This document shows, piece after piece, positions 37,097-47,931 of a stretch of 64,000 nt of DNA (position 1 is the stretch's first letter; the number at the start of each line of letters is the position of its first letter). Location of the stretch: contig MU385722.1 of the NCBI GenBank assembly GCA_022497155.1, positions 868,001-932,000 on the forward strand. The letters are read 5' to 3'. This stretch comes from Whalleya microplaca (taxonomy: Eukaryota; Ascomycota; Sordariomycetes; Xylariales; Xylariaceae). Made by a program: the position numbers and the translations under genes. Under the pieces are notes generated by a model, which did no database searches, was not told the DNA's origin, and saw only the letters and a program-made list of their open reading frames with translations.

Positions 37097-38200
37097 GATA
37101 GCAGATGATGGGTGAGGATTGCGAAAGACACGTATGATATAATGGATTGTTGGTGGTTGATGATGTGGTGGTGGTCTGCTTTGTGGTAGCGGAGTGAAGA
37201 AGGCAGGGAGTAAGATTCGTTGGAGAAGACACCGAAGCTTAGGGAAAGAGAGTAAAGGCATCAGGATACACGCTCAGCAGCGTCAAAGGGTAACAACGTT
37301 GCCTACAGAGAATTTAATTGAAGTGCTAGGTTATCACTAGCATAGTAATACAATTTACTCCCTGGCAACCAGTTACTTATATCCTAAATATCAAACTAGG
37401 AATCAGGAAGTGATATCCCCACCCTTAATATAACAATAATCGAAAAGAATTACACAATGGCCATAATTCAAACTCAGCGTGTACCTGCCATAATATCTAG
37501 ACAGGAAGAACATGGCCTTTTAAGTCCTCAACTCGGGCAAGCGCTGCTCCATCCTATCCTCTAATAAGGCGTTACCTTCCAAGCAGTAACCTAGGAGATG
37601 TGACTCGAAACTGATATCACAACCTGGCAACTAGCATAGTCCGTGGTTTCATCATTATTTCCCAATATAGAATGCAGCGGCAATCATTGGTGTAGATGAG
37701 AGAGAGAGAGAGAACGCAAGCAGTCAGTCGTGGTTGACTTCCCATACAAGCTCAGACCATATGGTGTAGATGTTGGAGATGTGTTTCCCGTGGCTGTTTA
37801 GGCAATTGCGTATGCGAACAAATGCGCCTTAGTCCAGGCATGTGAGTCGATACAGTCTGTCTCTAACCCCATGCTGTCTTTAGAAAGATCTCGATATTCA
37901 GGGGTGGATATGGAATGCTGTACATGTCAGCTTGAGTATGGAATTACGAATTATCAATGGTAAGAGTTGGATTGCGTCCTTTGTCAGGCATGGCCTAAGC
38001 CTTGTGGTCTATTATATAGGGTCTAGGTACTAACATACGCCCTATAGGGCTGAGTGGTGGCACGGGCCTACGTATGGCCGACCGCCTATACACGTATATA
38101 AGGTGACTCTGCCACCTTCCCATAGCTTCACCTTGCACTACTAATCAAGTCACTATACTCCTCATTACTTTGTCCCATATTGACAATCTAAGGCTATCGA
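37097..38200. other. Intergenic region with a long dispersed repeat
   Basis: This stretch holds the promoter of the small nuclear-protein gene, a GA dinucleotide run near 37700, and a repeat of about 115 bp (38031-38144) just beyond the desaturase stop codon. No gene is supported. Confidence 0.6.
38031..38144 (+). repeat. Long dispersed repeat, copy e
   Basis: This copy aligns almost end to end with 63890-64000 in the same orientation. Shared blocks include a CCCTATAG segment, GGCCTAYGTATGGCCG, a TATATAAGG-type segment, CTCTGCC and CCATAGCTTCAYCTTGCAC. Its 3' half also resembles the inverted form of the 20667/26647 repeat. It lies 57 nt past the end of the desaturase gene. Confidence 0.75.
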
Positions 38201-39913
38201 CTAGGAATGCATCACCGTAGCTGGACGCGGCATTCGTCCGGAGCGGTACCACAAAACTCCGGTCTCATTAGAGGCTTTGGAGCCCTTGACGTTCTCATCT
38301 GAGGCTTGTGGTGTGCTGTATAGGGTCTACGTACGTTAACAATTTCCACGTAGACTAGAATGGAGGACCGGAATCTTACCGCACTTAGCGTTTTGTCGGG
38401 ATCAGCCTCTACCCATTGACACTGGGTAAATCCAATCCAGAGAGCCCGCCAATAGGAGCCTTTATCTACATGATAATAAGGCCCAAGGAGATGCTTGATC
38501 GCGCCAGTGGCTTCCCGAGCATGGTAGTGTGGTATTCGGCTTTGTGGAATCATCAGCTTACAATCCGGTACACCCTAATCACTTTTGAGCGGGGACTAAC
38601 GGGAAGAGATGGTGAATTACGTGGAGGTCGATAATATGATGAAACATGTATTTCAAAACCGCTCCTGGATCTCGATCAACGGTCGCAAGGGCGCCGCGGA
38701 TATATCTAGAGTGCTATTAGTGCAACCATGGTTTGAGTATGGGTATTAGACAGAGATAACGGTATAGAGACATAGGGGAGATGATTTGGCTTCCCGATCT
38801 GGGAGGTCCGTCGTACACAGTAACTGATTTGGGATTTACAAGGTGCAACGATTGAAATAGTACTAGAGTCACATACGTCCAACTTTCAGGTGTATACTTG
38901 GGTAAGGATGGTGATGTATGATGGAGGTACGTGATCATGACTAGAAAATCGCAGTCAGTACGCCATCTGATTTGCTTGAAATATGGAAAAGCAGCTCACC
39001 GATCCAATGGTTAACCCACATCCAAGGAAGGACATAGACCCAAAGGACAGTTGACGTTCCGAATCTCTCCCCACCAACATAAAGGGCAAGGCAGGTAGCG
39101 ATGATACCAACATCAGAACCGACGATAGCCCAAAATTCATTAGGCCGAAATAGAGAGCTTGAAGCCATGAAATGGCTGTTGTCCCACCAGCCCCTAGATG
39201 GTTTTGGGGAACTATGTGGCCCAGCTGTGATATGTGTCAAAAGGTACCACGGCCACCCTACAATTTGCTGGGTAACAATGCGAAATAGTATAATGATGGG
39301 CGCATCTTCAACCATATGGTCCAGATCAACTTTACCACGAAACAATTCCTTATATTCTTCTTTTGTTGGAGGAACGTAATTGAGGTCAGTTGAGATATTG
39401 TTTGCAAACTGATGGTGGCGAGCGTGACTTGACCGCCATGCAAAATAAGGGGCGAGCAATGCTGAATGCAAAATGAACCCAAATATATTAGCCACGACGC
39501 TGTTAGCTGAAAAGGCACCGTGACCACATTCGTGGGCGAGTACCCACAAGCCTGTCAAAGGAAGACTGGCAAGAAAGGGGTATACTATCAGCCGAATCAA
39601 AACGCCGAACCAGTAGTTGACTCGTTTATCTAGCCAAATGAAAATAGAGAGAATAATGAAGTAGATGCACAGATCATGAATAACAAAGCTTATTGAGCGA
39701 AAGGTAGAAGGTTGAAAGCAATGAGCAGGGATCTCTTGACGAAGCATCCTGATGTCTATTTTAGTGTGCTTTCCATCGAGGCATGTCTCAAGGTGCTGTT
39801 GCGTCTTAGCAAAACCTGCCTGTCACATGCAATAATCACAGTGATTTCATATGACTTACACCTCCCTTCACACGCTCATTGTGCACGGTTTCCGTAATGT
39901 ATGGCTTCGACAT
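38201..39913 (-). CDS. FAD2-type membrane fatty acid desaturase
   Basis: The protein has 442 residues from six exons: 39860-39913, 39000-39819, 38877-38940, 38601-38705, 38380-38539 and 38201-38326. Phases agree throughout. The three histidine boxes are HECGH (114-118), HARHH (150-154) and HVIHH (341-345), with hydrophobic segments between them. The C terminus ends in the family-typical GVLWYRSGR region. This class introduces a double bond into an acyl chain (often delta-12 on oleate) in the ER using cytochrome b5. Position and substrate cannot be read from sequence. The first intron is only 40 nt (an alternative boundary gives 46 nt). It is divergent from the NRPS-like gene and may supply an unsaturated acyl group to the adjacent pathway. 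Confidence 0.9.
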
Positions 39914-41111
39914 TTCTGTGGTTGGATTCAATGGCAGCTGCAGCGGTAACTTCTTAATTATCAACGGCGCAATAATAAAGGCTCTTGCTACGCAGGTCGT
40001 AACGGGGGGATTCAAGTTTAATATAGAGCGTAAGGCGTACTAGAGTACCAAATGGTGAACAAATAACAAGGATATGCTGGCGTATCTATGGCCTTAGACG
40101 CAAATCATGGACTCCCATAAGGTTGACAGGATCAATATATATCATACTGACTTCCAAAGCTCTAGTCTATCCTCACGCACCCAACCAGATGCCTTTTCAT
40201 CATACTTCTGCCCCGATAAGTTGTTAGATCGCCATGAGACGCTAGCTTATCAAAGTTGGAATGCAGTTTTACCTGATGGATGCAATTGTTTTTTGATGTT
40301 AGTGTTTAGTGGTACTTGATCCTGTATTGGAATGTTGATCCGAAATCATATCTAGAGCCTCATTGTCCGAGTAGCAAGGGGCTTAGCTCGATTTGCTGCA
40401 TATTTACACTGGCAGTGTGACCAGCATTCATACAAATATATCAATATTGTTTGCTGTCTTATGACAGCATGATACGGGTGGTATAACTGCATTGATTGCT
40501 TGGGGTTGAGGCGATGTTGGACAGGACCCAGCGTTGTATTTACTAAACGGGCCGTTATGAACAGGGTAATATGGTGATTGTTGGTCATGTTGCTGCGAGC
40601 ACAGCATGCAGTTGGTTTCACTCATGCATTCCTACCACTACCTTTTACAACTGTCGGGAAGTGGGGTATTGAAAAACTACCTGACAAATGTGTCACAAGA
40701 ACTAATACCATAGTTCCTAGTAGGTTTAGACAGTATCAGTACACAAAATCAAAAAAATATATTATATTTCAGTTATAAATAAAATATTATAATTTACATA
40801 ATAAATTAAAGTATAATAATTTCAATTAATTTTCATTTAATTAAAATAATAAAATAATAATTATAATTTAGCATTAATATAAATTCATTAAGTTTTATTT
40901 TATTTTAATTTTTCATTACCTTCAGACACGAGGGTGTCACGCCGGGATTGGAGCTACCAGCCCTTGCTTCAAAGGAGGCAAAATAGCCATAACGAGTACA
41001 AGACTCGACCTAAGCCTGGATATAGCCTTCCTTTCATCTCTTGAGACAGTTTGCATTTAGGTTATCATTTCTTCCATTGAAGTGTAGCCCCCCCTGATCA
41101 CTCTGGTGACA
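39914..41111. promoter_or_regulatory. Divergent promoter region between desaturase and NRPS-like gene
   Basis: The two genes start 1.2 kb apart and face away from each other, so this stretch should hold both promoters. A block at 40735-40925 is almost purely A and T, unlike its flanks. No gene or clear operator is visible. Confidence 0.5.
40735..40925. other. Extreme AT-rich block
   Basis: About 190 bp is nearly devoid of G and C, with short TAAAATAATA-like runs. Its texture resembles the interior of the element inserted in the PKS gene (54880-55500). It may be a RIP-degraded transposon remnant. Confidence 0.7.
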
Positions 41112-44100
41112 ATGTTTAACACAACTGAGCAACTTATTCCTAACGTTATTAGACGGAAGCAAACTCGGTCTAGGCCGCTTGCCACCGTAGTAAGTGTTGA
41201 TGGTACACAACAACACATTACCTTCGCGAACCTTGAAAATTACTCGAATAGAGCAGCTTGGTTCTTGAATAACTATGTAGACGATGAAACTTTCTTCTAC
41301 ATGGGACCTAGCGACATTCGATACCTGATATGGGTCATCGCCGCCGTGAAGACGGGCAAATGCGTAAGTCAAGCGTTTGGTCTCTTATGTTTCTTCCTGC
41401 TCCTCGAGAATGGCCACATTCAGGTCAGCTGGTAGTATTGGTTGATAAGAACGACCGTTGAACGTTGTTGCAGGTCGTCTTCCCATCCCCAGGAAACCTT
41501 ACTTCGGCCAACCGAAGCCTTTTCGCAAAGGTAGGCGCGAAAACACTATTATATTCGCCCGAGGTGACTGAGCTGCTGTCCCCTCTATTTGAGGCAACAA
41601 AAGACATCGCGAAAATGCTTCCCGCCTTGACCTACTCAGACCTTCTAAGCAACGACCTCGTCGATATATATCCATTCACACACTCGTTTGATCAGCTGAA
41701 AGATAAGGCTTTCATGGGTCTTCATACCTCGGGGACACCCAAAACCAATATATTGGAGCCACATGGCTGCTAGCACACTGCCTTCCTTCCTCGACCCTTC
41801 ATTGCAGTCGAAGGATCCCGAAAATACAAATCTGACACGAGAGCTTTTGCACGTCCATAATGTTTTCGTGCTATTTCCAATGTTTCATGTAAGAGTTTAC
41901 ATTTTGTTGTATGATTAACATAATAACTGATGAATCCATACCTAATAGCTTGGCGGTATGGGCCTAGCCCTATGTAGTGTCTATTGTGACAATACGTTAG
42001 TTTTACCTGCTACAGGCACTCGGCCCACGCCCGAGAACGTTACTCCAATGCTTCAACACGGCGGCTGCACAGCTTGCTTCATACCTCCCTCAGTACTCGA
42101 GGCTATGCTTGACTAGCCATCGGGAATGGAAGCACTCGGTAACCTCCAGTGCGTTGCCTATACAGGCGGACCTTTGAACCCGCTGCGCGGAGAGCAACTT
42201 GCAAAACAAATTCGGCATCTCTTCCCCATTTTGGCTAGCACTGAAGGTGGACCTAGTCATCTTGCCTCGCCTGGAGATAGTTCGAGCTGGAATGCTTTCA
42301 AGTTTATCGACATCGGCCAGAGAATGGAAGAAATCGCACCCGATATTTACGAGCTTGTGATTTCTCGAACTAAACTGGTTGATCGCGGAAATGTCTACTT
42401 CCATGCATATCCTAGCATTCAGGAATACCGTACTCAAGATCTATTCTCACCAGTGAAAGGCCGACCTAATTGGTGGGTATACCGAGGAAGAGCAGGCAAC
42501 TGGGTAGTAATGTCAAATGGCTTAAAGATGGACCCAACCGACCAGGAGAATATAATCGGCTCCCACCCAAATGTCAAAGGAGTCCTAGTTGATGGATCAC
42601 ATCGCATTCGTTGTGAGTAAACTTTGGAATTACTTATCCCACGCTACGTCACTCTCATCAGAATGAATTTCCCTGGTATTTGTGCGAGTGTCCTCCGCCT
42701 AGGAGATGGTTGTAGACATCCAGACCTAGCTGAAGTATCAATTACTGACTCTTGATATCCTAGTATGCGTGCTTCTCGAGCTAAACCACGTACCAACGGA
42801 ACCAGAAGCCCGGAAGAAGGCATTGTCGGATTTATGGCCCACTATCAATAAGGCGAATCAAACAGCACCTAAGTTTGGTCAGGTGCCAATGGAACTTGTT
42901 CTATTTGCCAGCCAGGACAAGCCATTTCTACGAGCCAGCAAGGGGACGATCCAGCGAAGACTGACCATCGCTGCATACACTCAAGAAATTGATGATATGT
43001 ACGCCCGAGCCGAAGAAGGCCTCCTCACCAGCGGATTGCCGGTGCTTCAATCCACTGACCGTCAAGATCTGATACAAGTTACGAGGACTCTATGTATAGA
43101 GACATTTGGGGACGGGCAGGAGGAACTCGGAATTGACGACGATCTTCTTTCCAGTGGCCTAGACTCCCTGACATGCTTTATACTTGTGGCGCGTCTGAAA
43201 GCAGCGTTGCGATGCTACGGTGTTGAAGAGGATACGCTAAAGTTCATCAATAATAGGTTAGTGTACACTGAAGCCAGCATTGAGCGTATAGCAACAAGGC
43301 TCTCAGTTATATTATCCGGAGCTAAAAGTCCAGACACTCACGCCAGCCATGACGAAGTAGGGGAGCTAGCTGAGACCTATGACATGGAGCTACAAAGCAT
43401 CACAGGAATTAGCTAGAATCAGAATCATAGTGGAAATGTTATTGTACTTACAGGGTCGACCGGTTCTGTCGGATCATACATACTCTCTTCGCTCCTTGCT
43501 AGGACGGACGTAAGAAAGGTTTTTTGTCTCAACCGCAGCTCAGATGCAAGAGAGAAGCAACAAGCTTCATTCCAAGCCCGAGGCCTTCCATCATTACCTG
43601 AGGACGAGGAGCGCTTGGTCTTTTTTCAAAGCACCTTGGATGATCCAAAGCTGGGCTTACCCGACGACCAATACCTTTTACTTGCACGAGAGACTACAGC
43701 CATCATACACAGCGCCTATCCCGTCAACTTCCTGCTCAGCATACGCTCATTTGAGCCCCAGATTCGATCTCTAATAAATCTTCTTAGATTAGCAGCTGAT
43801 GGCGACAAGAATCCAGCGGTTCTCTTTGTATCGAGTATTACAGCTGGAGTGGCTACGACTGGAAATCCCCAGATAATCCGGGAAGCTGTCCTTTTCAAAG
43901 ATGACGCCAAGAACCTGATACAACAAGGATATGCTCAGTCAAAGTGGGTATGCGAACACTTGCTAGAAAAGTACGCTACGGGGCGCAGAGGGGTGAAAGC
44001 GGCTATTATTAGAGTGGGACAGGTGAGTCTATTCACTGCTGCAATGTCTCTTTCAGTTGGTCGAGTTTACAGCCTATTATCCTCTATGCTAATACTGAAT

Positions 44101-44702
44101 TCCATCGATTCGATCACTTTTGCTCAGCGTTTCGAGAACTTGTCGTATATACGGGAGACTGTAACAGCTAACCTACCTACTCATATCAGGTCTGCGGCCC
44201 GGTTGTAGGGTCTGGAATCTGGAATACGGCAGAGTGGCTACCTTCCCTCGTTCTAAGTTCCAAGTTTCTCCGCGTTGCACCTGATTCTTTGGGCAGTCTT
44301 CAGGTTGACTGGACTCCTGCCGAGAAGCTTGGAGATATAATATCAGAAATTGCTTCCGCAACATGTGATCCCATCAGCAAGACATTCACGGTTTATAATG
44401 TGGTGAACCCGACAACAACGCCATGGGACAAGTTGCTTCCGGTACTTAAAGGAATAGCGCCGGATACTGTACCAGTAGAAGAGTGGATCACCAGACTCCA
44501 AGCAAATGACAAGGGAACTCATATGATCAACGAAAGCCCAGGGCTTAAGCTGATCGACTTCTACAAACAGACAATGGTGTATGGAGGCACGTCAGCTAGA
44601 ATCCAGATCGAGAATCTCTTGGAGGTTAGTGAGACAGCAAGAGGACTGGCTCCTATCAGAAGTGAGGATATGGCGCGATGGATTCAGGGCTGGGGCTTGT
44701 GA
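41112..44702 (+). pseudogene. NRPS-like adenylation-thiolation-reductase gene, decayed
   Basis: The exon blocks are 41112-41363, 41474-41888, 41949-42612, 42764-44022 and 44190-44702. In order they encode an adenylation domain, a carrier domain (GLDSLTCFILVARLK near 43160) and a thioester-reductase domain with the cofactor motif TGSTGSVGSYI (near 43457) and the YAQSKWVCEHL active site (near 43935). This architecture activates an acid and releases it as an aldehyde or alcohol. Four lesions are visible. The A3 core motif near 41730 lacks three residues (HTSGTPK). A frameshift lies between about 41735 and 41770. In-frame TAG codons occur at 42114-42116 and 43414-43416. The reductase domain is otherwise open. 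Sequencing error cannot explain all four lesions, so I call it a pseudogene. Confidence 0.8.
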
Positions 44703-45879
44703 TTATGCTTTAGGGAGTTATATGATGGTAATCTCTTCCTGTTATTAAATTATACTTCAAAGTCTAATCATGGCATAATATAGCTCATATGGTGTCCTAC
44801 ATAGGGACTTCGGTGTGTTGTACTAGGTCAGCGGGTAACGACACTGGATCTATAGTATAATCACTTTCTACTTGTTTTAATCCATTACCCTCAGCTTAAC
44901 ACGAATAAGTACAAGCGACGACGAAAATAAATCCCTCCTTTGGCGTCAACGGGATTGCTGGATATAAAGAAGACCAACGCCGAGGAATCACACATTACAC
45001 ACATAGGTAGAGAAATACCCGCTATGTCTTCCGCATTGCCGCCTCAAGTATTCGCAAATACATTGACAATAATCAATCCATTACTCTATACAGGCTGCAT
45101 AAGCTGTGACTATGGCATGCTGCCTGTTGTCTTACACTTCTATGCTCTACTCTCAATGAACCTTAAGCGCCCATTATAAATAGTTAAATGAACTCCATTT
45201 TTATAAGGATTCTTTCATTATCTTTTCAGGCCGATGGCATAGCTCTGATATCTGTGCTCGAGTTAAATATGTGCTACTTCCATTATGGCCCCAAAGCCTT
45301 CTTCAAGAGGTTAGTACCAATCTCCAAGAGCATCCTTACGCCCACTTCAAACTCGACGTCAATGGCAATGCATAGAGGTGCCCTCTCTAGTTCGCCAAAT
45401 CTATTTATTGTCACCATGTGACGGCTCAAAGAAGGAGGTGGCACGTGCTGAGTAATAGGTGTGTATTACTGTAAAATAATAAGGTGAGGAGTAAAAGGTC
45501 AGCTAATTGCTGTGTGACAGCCTCATCCAAGAAAACCTCCTTATCTGATTACCTAAGCTATCTGACTAAGCATGTGGTCCAGCACGTCACGTGTGAGGGG
45601 CCTAGTGGGGTGCCCTGCAGCTACAGCTACAGGGCCTTACAGCACCCCACAGGGCCTGTGCCGTGACACACCATGTCATTCGGGAAATGGTTTAGTAGGA
45701 TCTTCAGCATTTGCGATGTTTTAGCAGGTCTTAATGTATAGCAGAGGAACGATACCGCTGGTCGGGATTTTGCAAAATTTGTGCTTTGTACTTGAGCAAC
45801 AGATGCATTGCCTCATCATGCTCCATCGCGACTTAGGTGCCCAGTCGAGCAGGGGTAAAGCTCATCAGAGCCGACAATC
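44703..45879. other. Intergenic region with a foldback sequence
   Basis: AT-rich DNA lies between the convergent 3' ends of the NRPS-like gene and the acetyltransferase. It includes a GC-rich imperfect hairpin (45581-45672). No gene is supported. Confidence 0.6.
45581..45672. repeat. GC-rich imperfect inverted repeat (foldback)
   Basis: GTGGGGTGC (45605-45613) pairs perfectly with GCACCCCAC (45642-45650). The inner CCTG/CAGG and AGCT steps and the outer GTCAC/GTGAC and GGGGCC/GGCCT segments also pair, giving a hairpin of about 90 nt in otherwise AT-rich DNA. It could be a small foldback element or a structured transcript end. Confidence 0.6.
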
Positions 45880-46683
45880 CTAACCAACCGCGTTCTTCGC
45901 TGTCCTCTTCATGTATCGTATAACGTATTTCCCCCACTTTCCACTTCCCTTCTCTCCCATGACCTCGTCACCATCGTCGCCATCTCTCGGAGCCCTTGGC
46001 GGTCTTGGCGCGTATTCGTCCAAATCGATACCCAACTCCTTGACCGTCTCGAACCCAAACTTCTTATACGCAGCGTACGCCTGGTGGCTCGAATGCACGT
46101 GTATGTCGAGGCCAAGGCCGTCCGCAAGCTTGTTCCCCCGTTGAATCAATGCACCGCCTACGCCCCGAGACTGATGGAATGGTGACACAATAAGTCCCAC
46201 GAGAAAGATACAGGGCTTACCGGCGGGAACAATATCGGTCATCCAATGTTCCATGTCGGCATTTTCGAGGGCATGAAGACGCTCGATGGGGTCGCTACCC
46301 TTCTCCTTATCCTCGCCGATATCTTTATTGTCCTCCACTCCCTCATTCATCCCGTGATTGACGCTGTCCTCTTTCTCCGCCGGCTTCGCGTCCTTGGGCC
46401 CGCTCCACGGGACCATATCTGGAGACAAGCCTCTGAATGCCCAGCCTGCATGGCCGACGATCTCTCCTGTTTCGTCGTCGACGGCCTTGCAGAACACGTA
46501 CGTCTTCTTTTCCAGGCAGCGGAGAAACTCGGAGCTGGATATCTTGTACATGTCGTAAGGTTTCCGTCCTAGGTTCTTCACGATGGTGTGCGGGTCTCGG
46601 GCAAATGCATCCGCGGTAATGCGCGAGCAGGCTGGTATGTCCGCGTAGTCCAACGATTGGATGGAGACTGAGAAGGGTACCAT
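45880..46683 (-). CDS. GNAT-family N-acetyltransferase
   Basis: This single-exon gene encodes 267 residues starting at MVPFSVSIQSL (ATG at 46683; the open frame extends upstream without a better start). The acetyl-CoA-binding motif A is clear at residues 171-178 (QSRGVGGA), preceded by the strand FLVGLIVSP. The segment HSSHQAYAAYKKFGFETV, ending in the FGF typical of motif B, follows. An acidic insertion of about 40 residues (near 100-140) separates the N-terminal and catalytic parts. The family transfers acetyl from acetyl-CoA to amines; the substrate is unknown. It sits between the NRPS-like gene and the RiPP genes, so a tailoring role is possible, but such genes are also common outside clusters. 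It looks intact. Confidence 0.85.
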   Translation of the reverse strand: MVPFSVSIQSLDYADIPACSRITADAFARDPHTIVKNLGRKPYDMYKISSSEFLRCLEKKTYVFCKAVDDETGEIVGHAGWAFRGLSPDMVPWSGPKDAKPAEKEDSVNHGMNEGVEDNKDIGEDKEKGSDPIERLHALENADMEHWMTDIVPAGKPCIFLVGLIVSPFHQSRGVGGALIQRGNKLADGLGLDIHVHSSHQAYAAYKKFGFETVKELGIDLDEYAPRPPRAPRDGDDGDEVMGEKGSGKWGKYVIRYMKRTAKNAVG

Positions 46684-47178
46684 TTTGCATGCGATGCTAA
46701 GCTGTCTGCTTGGTTCAGCCAGCCACTTGTGTAATAGAAACGAGAGAGATATCATATATGTATGATGTTGTTTCGGGTAGGTTTCTAGGCTAAGAATTAG
46801 TCACGGGAAAGAATCCATCCCCTCGGGACGGCGCCGGTTCAATCCGGTTTCCGAGCTCGGTTGGGTGCCGGCGAGCCAAAAGGGGATATGCCAGTCAGCC
46901 ATGTAATACCACTTACTTCATCAAAGACTTTGTGTATAGTATATGTATGCTGTGTGGCATGCACCCTATGCATGCGTCTTACTTGTTTAGATTAATATAT
47001 ATACCTCGTCCCTACGGGATGTACATGCGCATGGATACATCTCGCAACGGGTATTAGCGGTCTACCTATGTGTTTGTCTCACTCAAACATGAACGTAACA
47101 TGCAATTCATACGAAATAGGACTAATCTGTCTCATCTACGAAAGGTGTCACAGGAAGCTAACCCACTCAACCGTCATC
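46684..47178. other. Intergenic region
   Basis: This stretch holds the acetyltransferase promoter and the 3' flank of the first UstYa-like gene. A GC-rich island at 46820-46890 contains a T-arm-like segment but no complete tRNA fold. No gene is supported. Confidence 0.55.
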
Positions 47179-47931
47179 CTAGTCCATTACTGCCAACTCG
47201 TCAGGCGTCGGATCTCCCAGCCCAGGTGCGATACTGACAATAATCTGATCCCCCTTTTTGAACTCAGTCATGGTCTCTGCGCAGTGCTCGGCGTGTGCAA
47301 GGCCCGTTGGGAAGCCTGTATACTCAAGTCTGACTTTCCCTCGTATTTCCTTTAGTAGTGTGTAGAAGCAATGTGAGTTGTGCCAGTCAACTGTGGTCCA
47401 CACCCTTCGGTCCTGTACGTCAGGCCGGTCCGCCATGGATGCTAGCTCACCGACCGTGAAAGTCTGCGAGGAGCTATCGTTGGAGCCGTGATAATACCAC
47501 TCCCCATTAGGACCGGGTCCCGCTTTCTCGAATAGTGCTGAGACTTCGTCGTCCCGGCAGTGCGGCGGGAGCCATGATGTCGCTAGGGAGTCGAATCTAC
47601 AACCTTGCGCCTTGGCTTCTGTAATTGTGGAGCCACACTGACATGGAGGGATTGCCGCCTTGCGAAAATGAATTCTGACGGATATGACGAGTGTGATGAG
47701 ACTATGGAGAGCCAGTGCTAGAATGATGGCCTTTGTAATCCACGACAACACTCTGGTTCGAGATCGAGAGAGGAAGACGTTGGGGTCTTCTTCATCGCTC
47801 GTTCTGGCTTCCGAGTATTCGACCTTGTCGTGTTTGGGTATGAAAGGCTCAGAGGCAGACGATGATGAGCTGTATTCATAGTCAATATTGTGTCTTCAGA
47901 TAGTTGGGGGTTAGAGAACCTACGAGCTCAT
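47179..47931 (-). CDS. UstYa-like (DUF3328) oxidative maturation protein A
   Basis: The frame is open from 47893 down to the stop at 47179. It encodes a Ser- and acid-rich N terminus (DYEYSSSSS), one membrane segment (AIILALALHSLITLVISV) and a lumenal domain with both HxxHC motifs, HNSHC and HAEHC. UstYa-like proteins are membrane-anchored and cyclise or oxidise side chains in dikaritin RiPP pathways. The start is uncertain because no ATG lies in the first part of the frame. A mini-exon 47924-47931 (ATGAGCTC) plus a 30-nt intron would give exactly 240 residues in frame, but such an intron is shorter than usual. A near-cognate ATT start at 47886 or a lost start codon are alternatives. The HxxHC spacing differs from the three neighbouring paralogues. 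Confidence 0.78.

Noticed and set aside
46820..46895. Possible tRNA (CGGTTCAATCCGG resembles a T arm)
   Set aside because: No matching acceptor stem, anticodon arm or D arm could be drawn on either strand.
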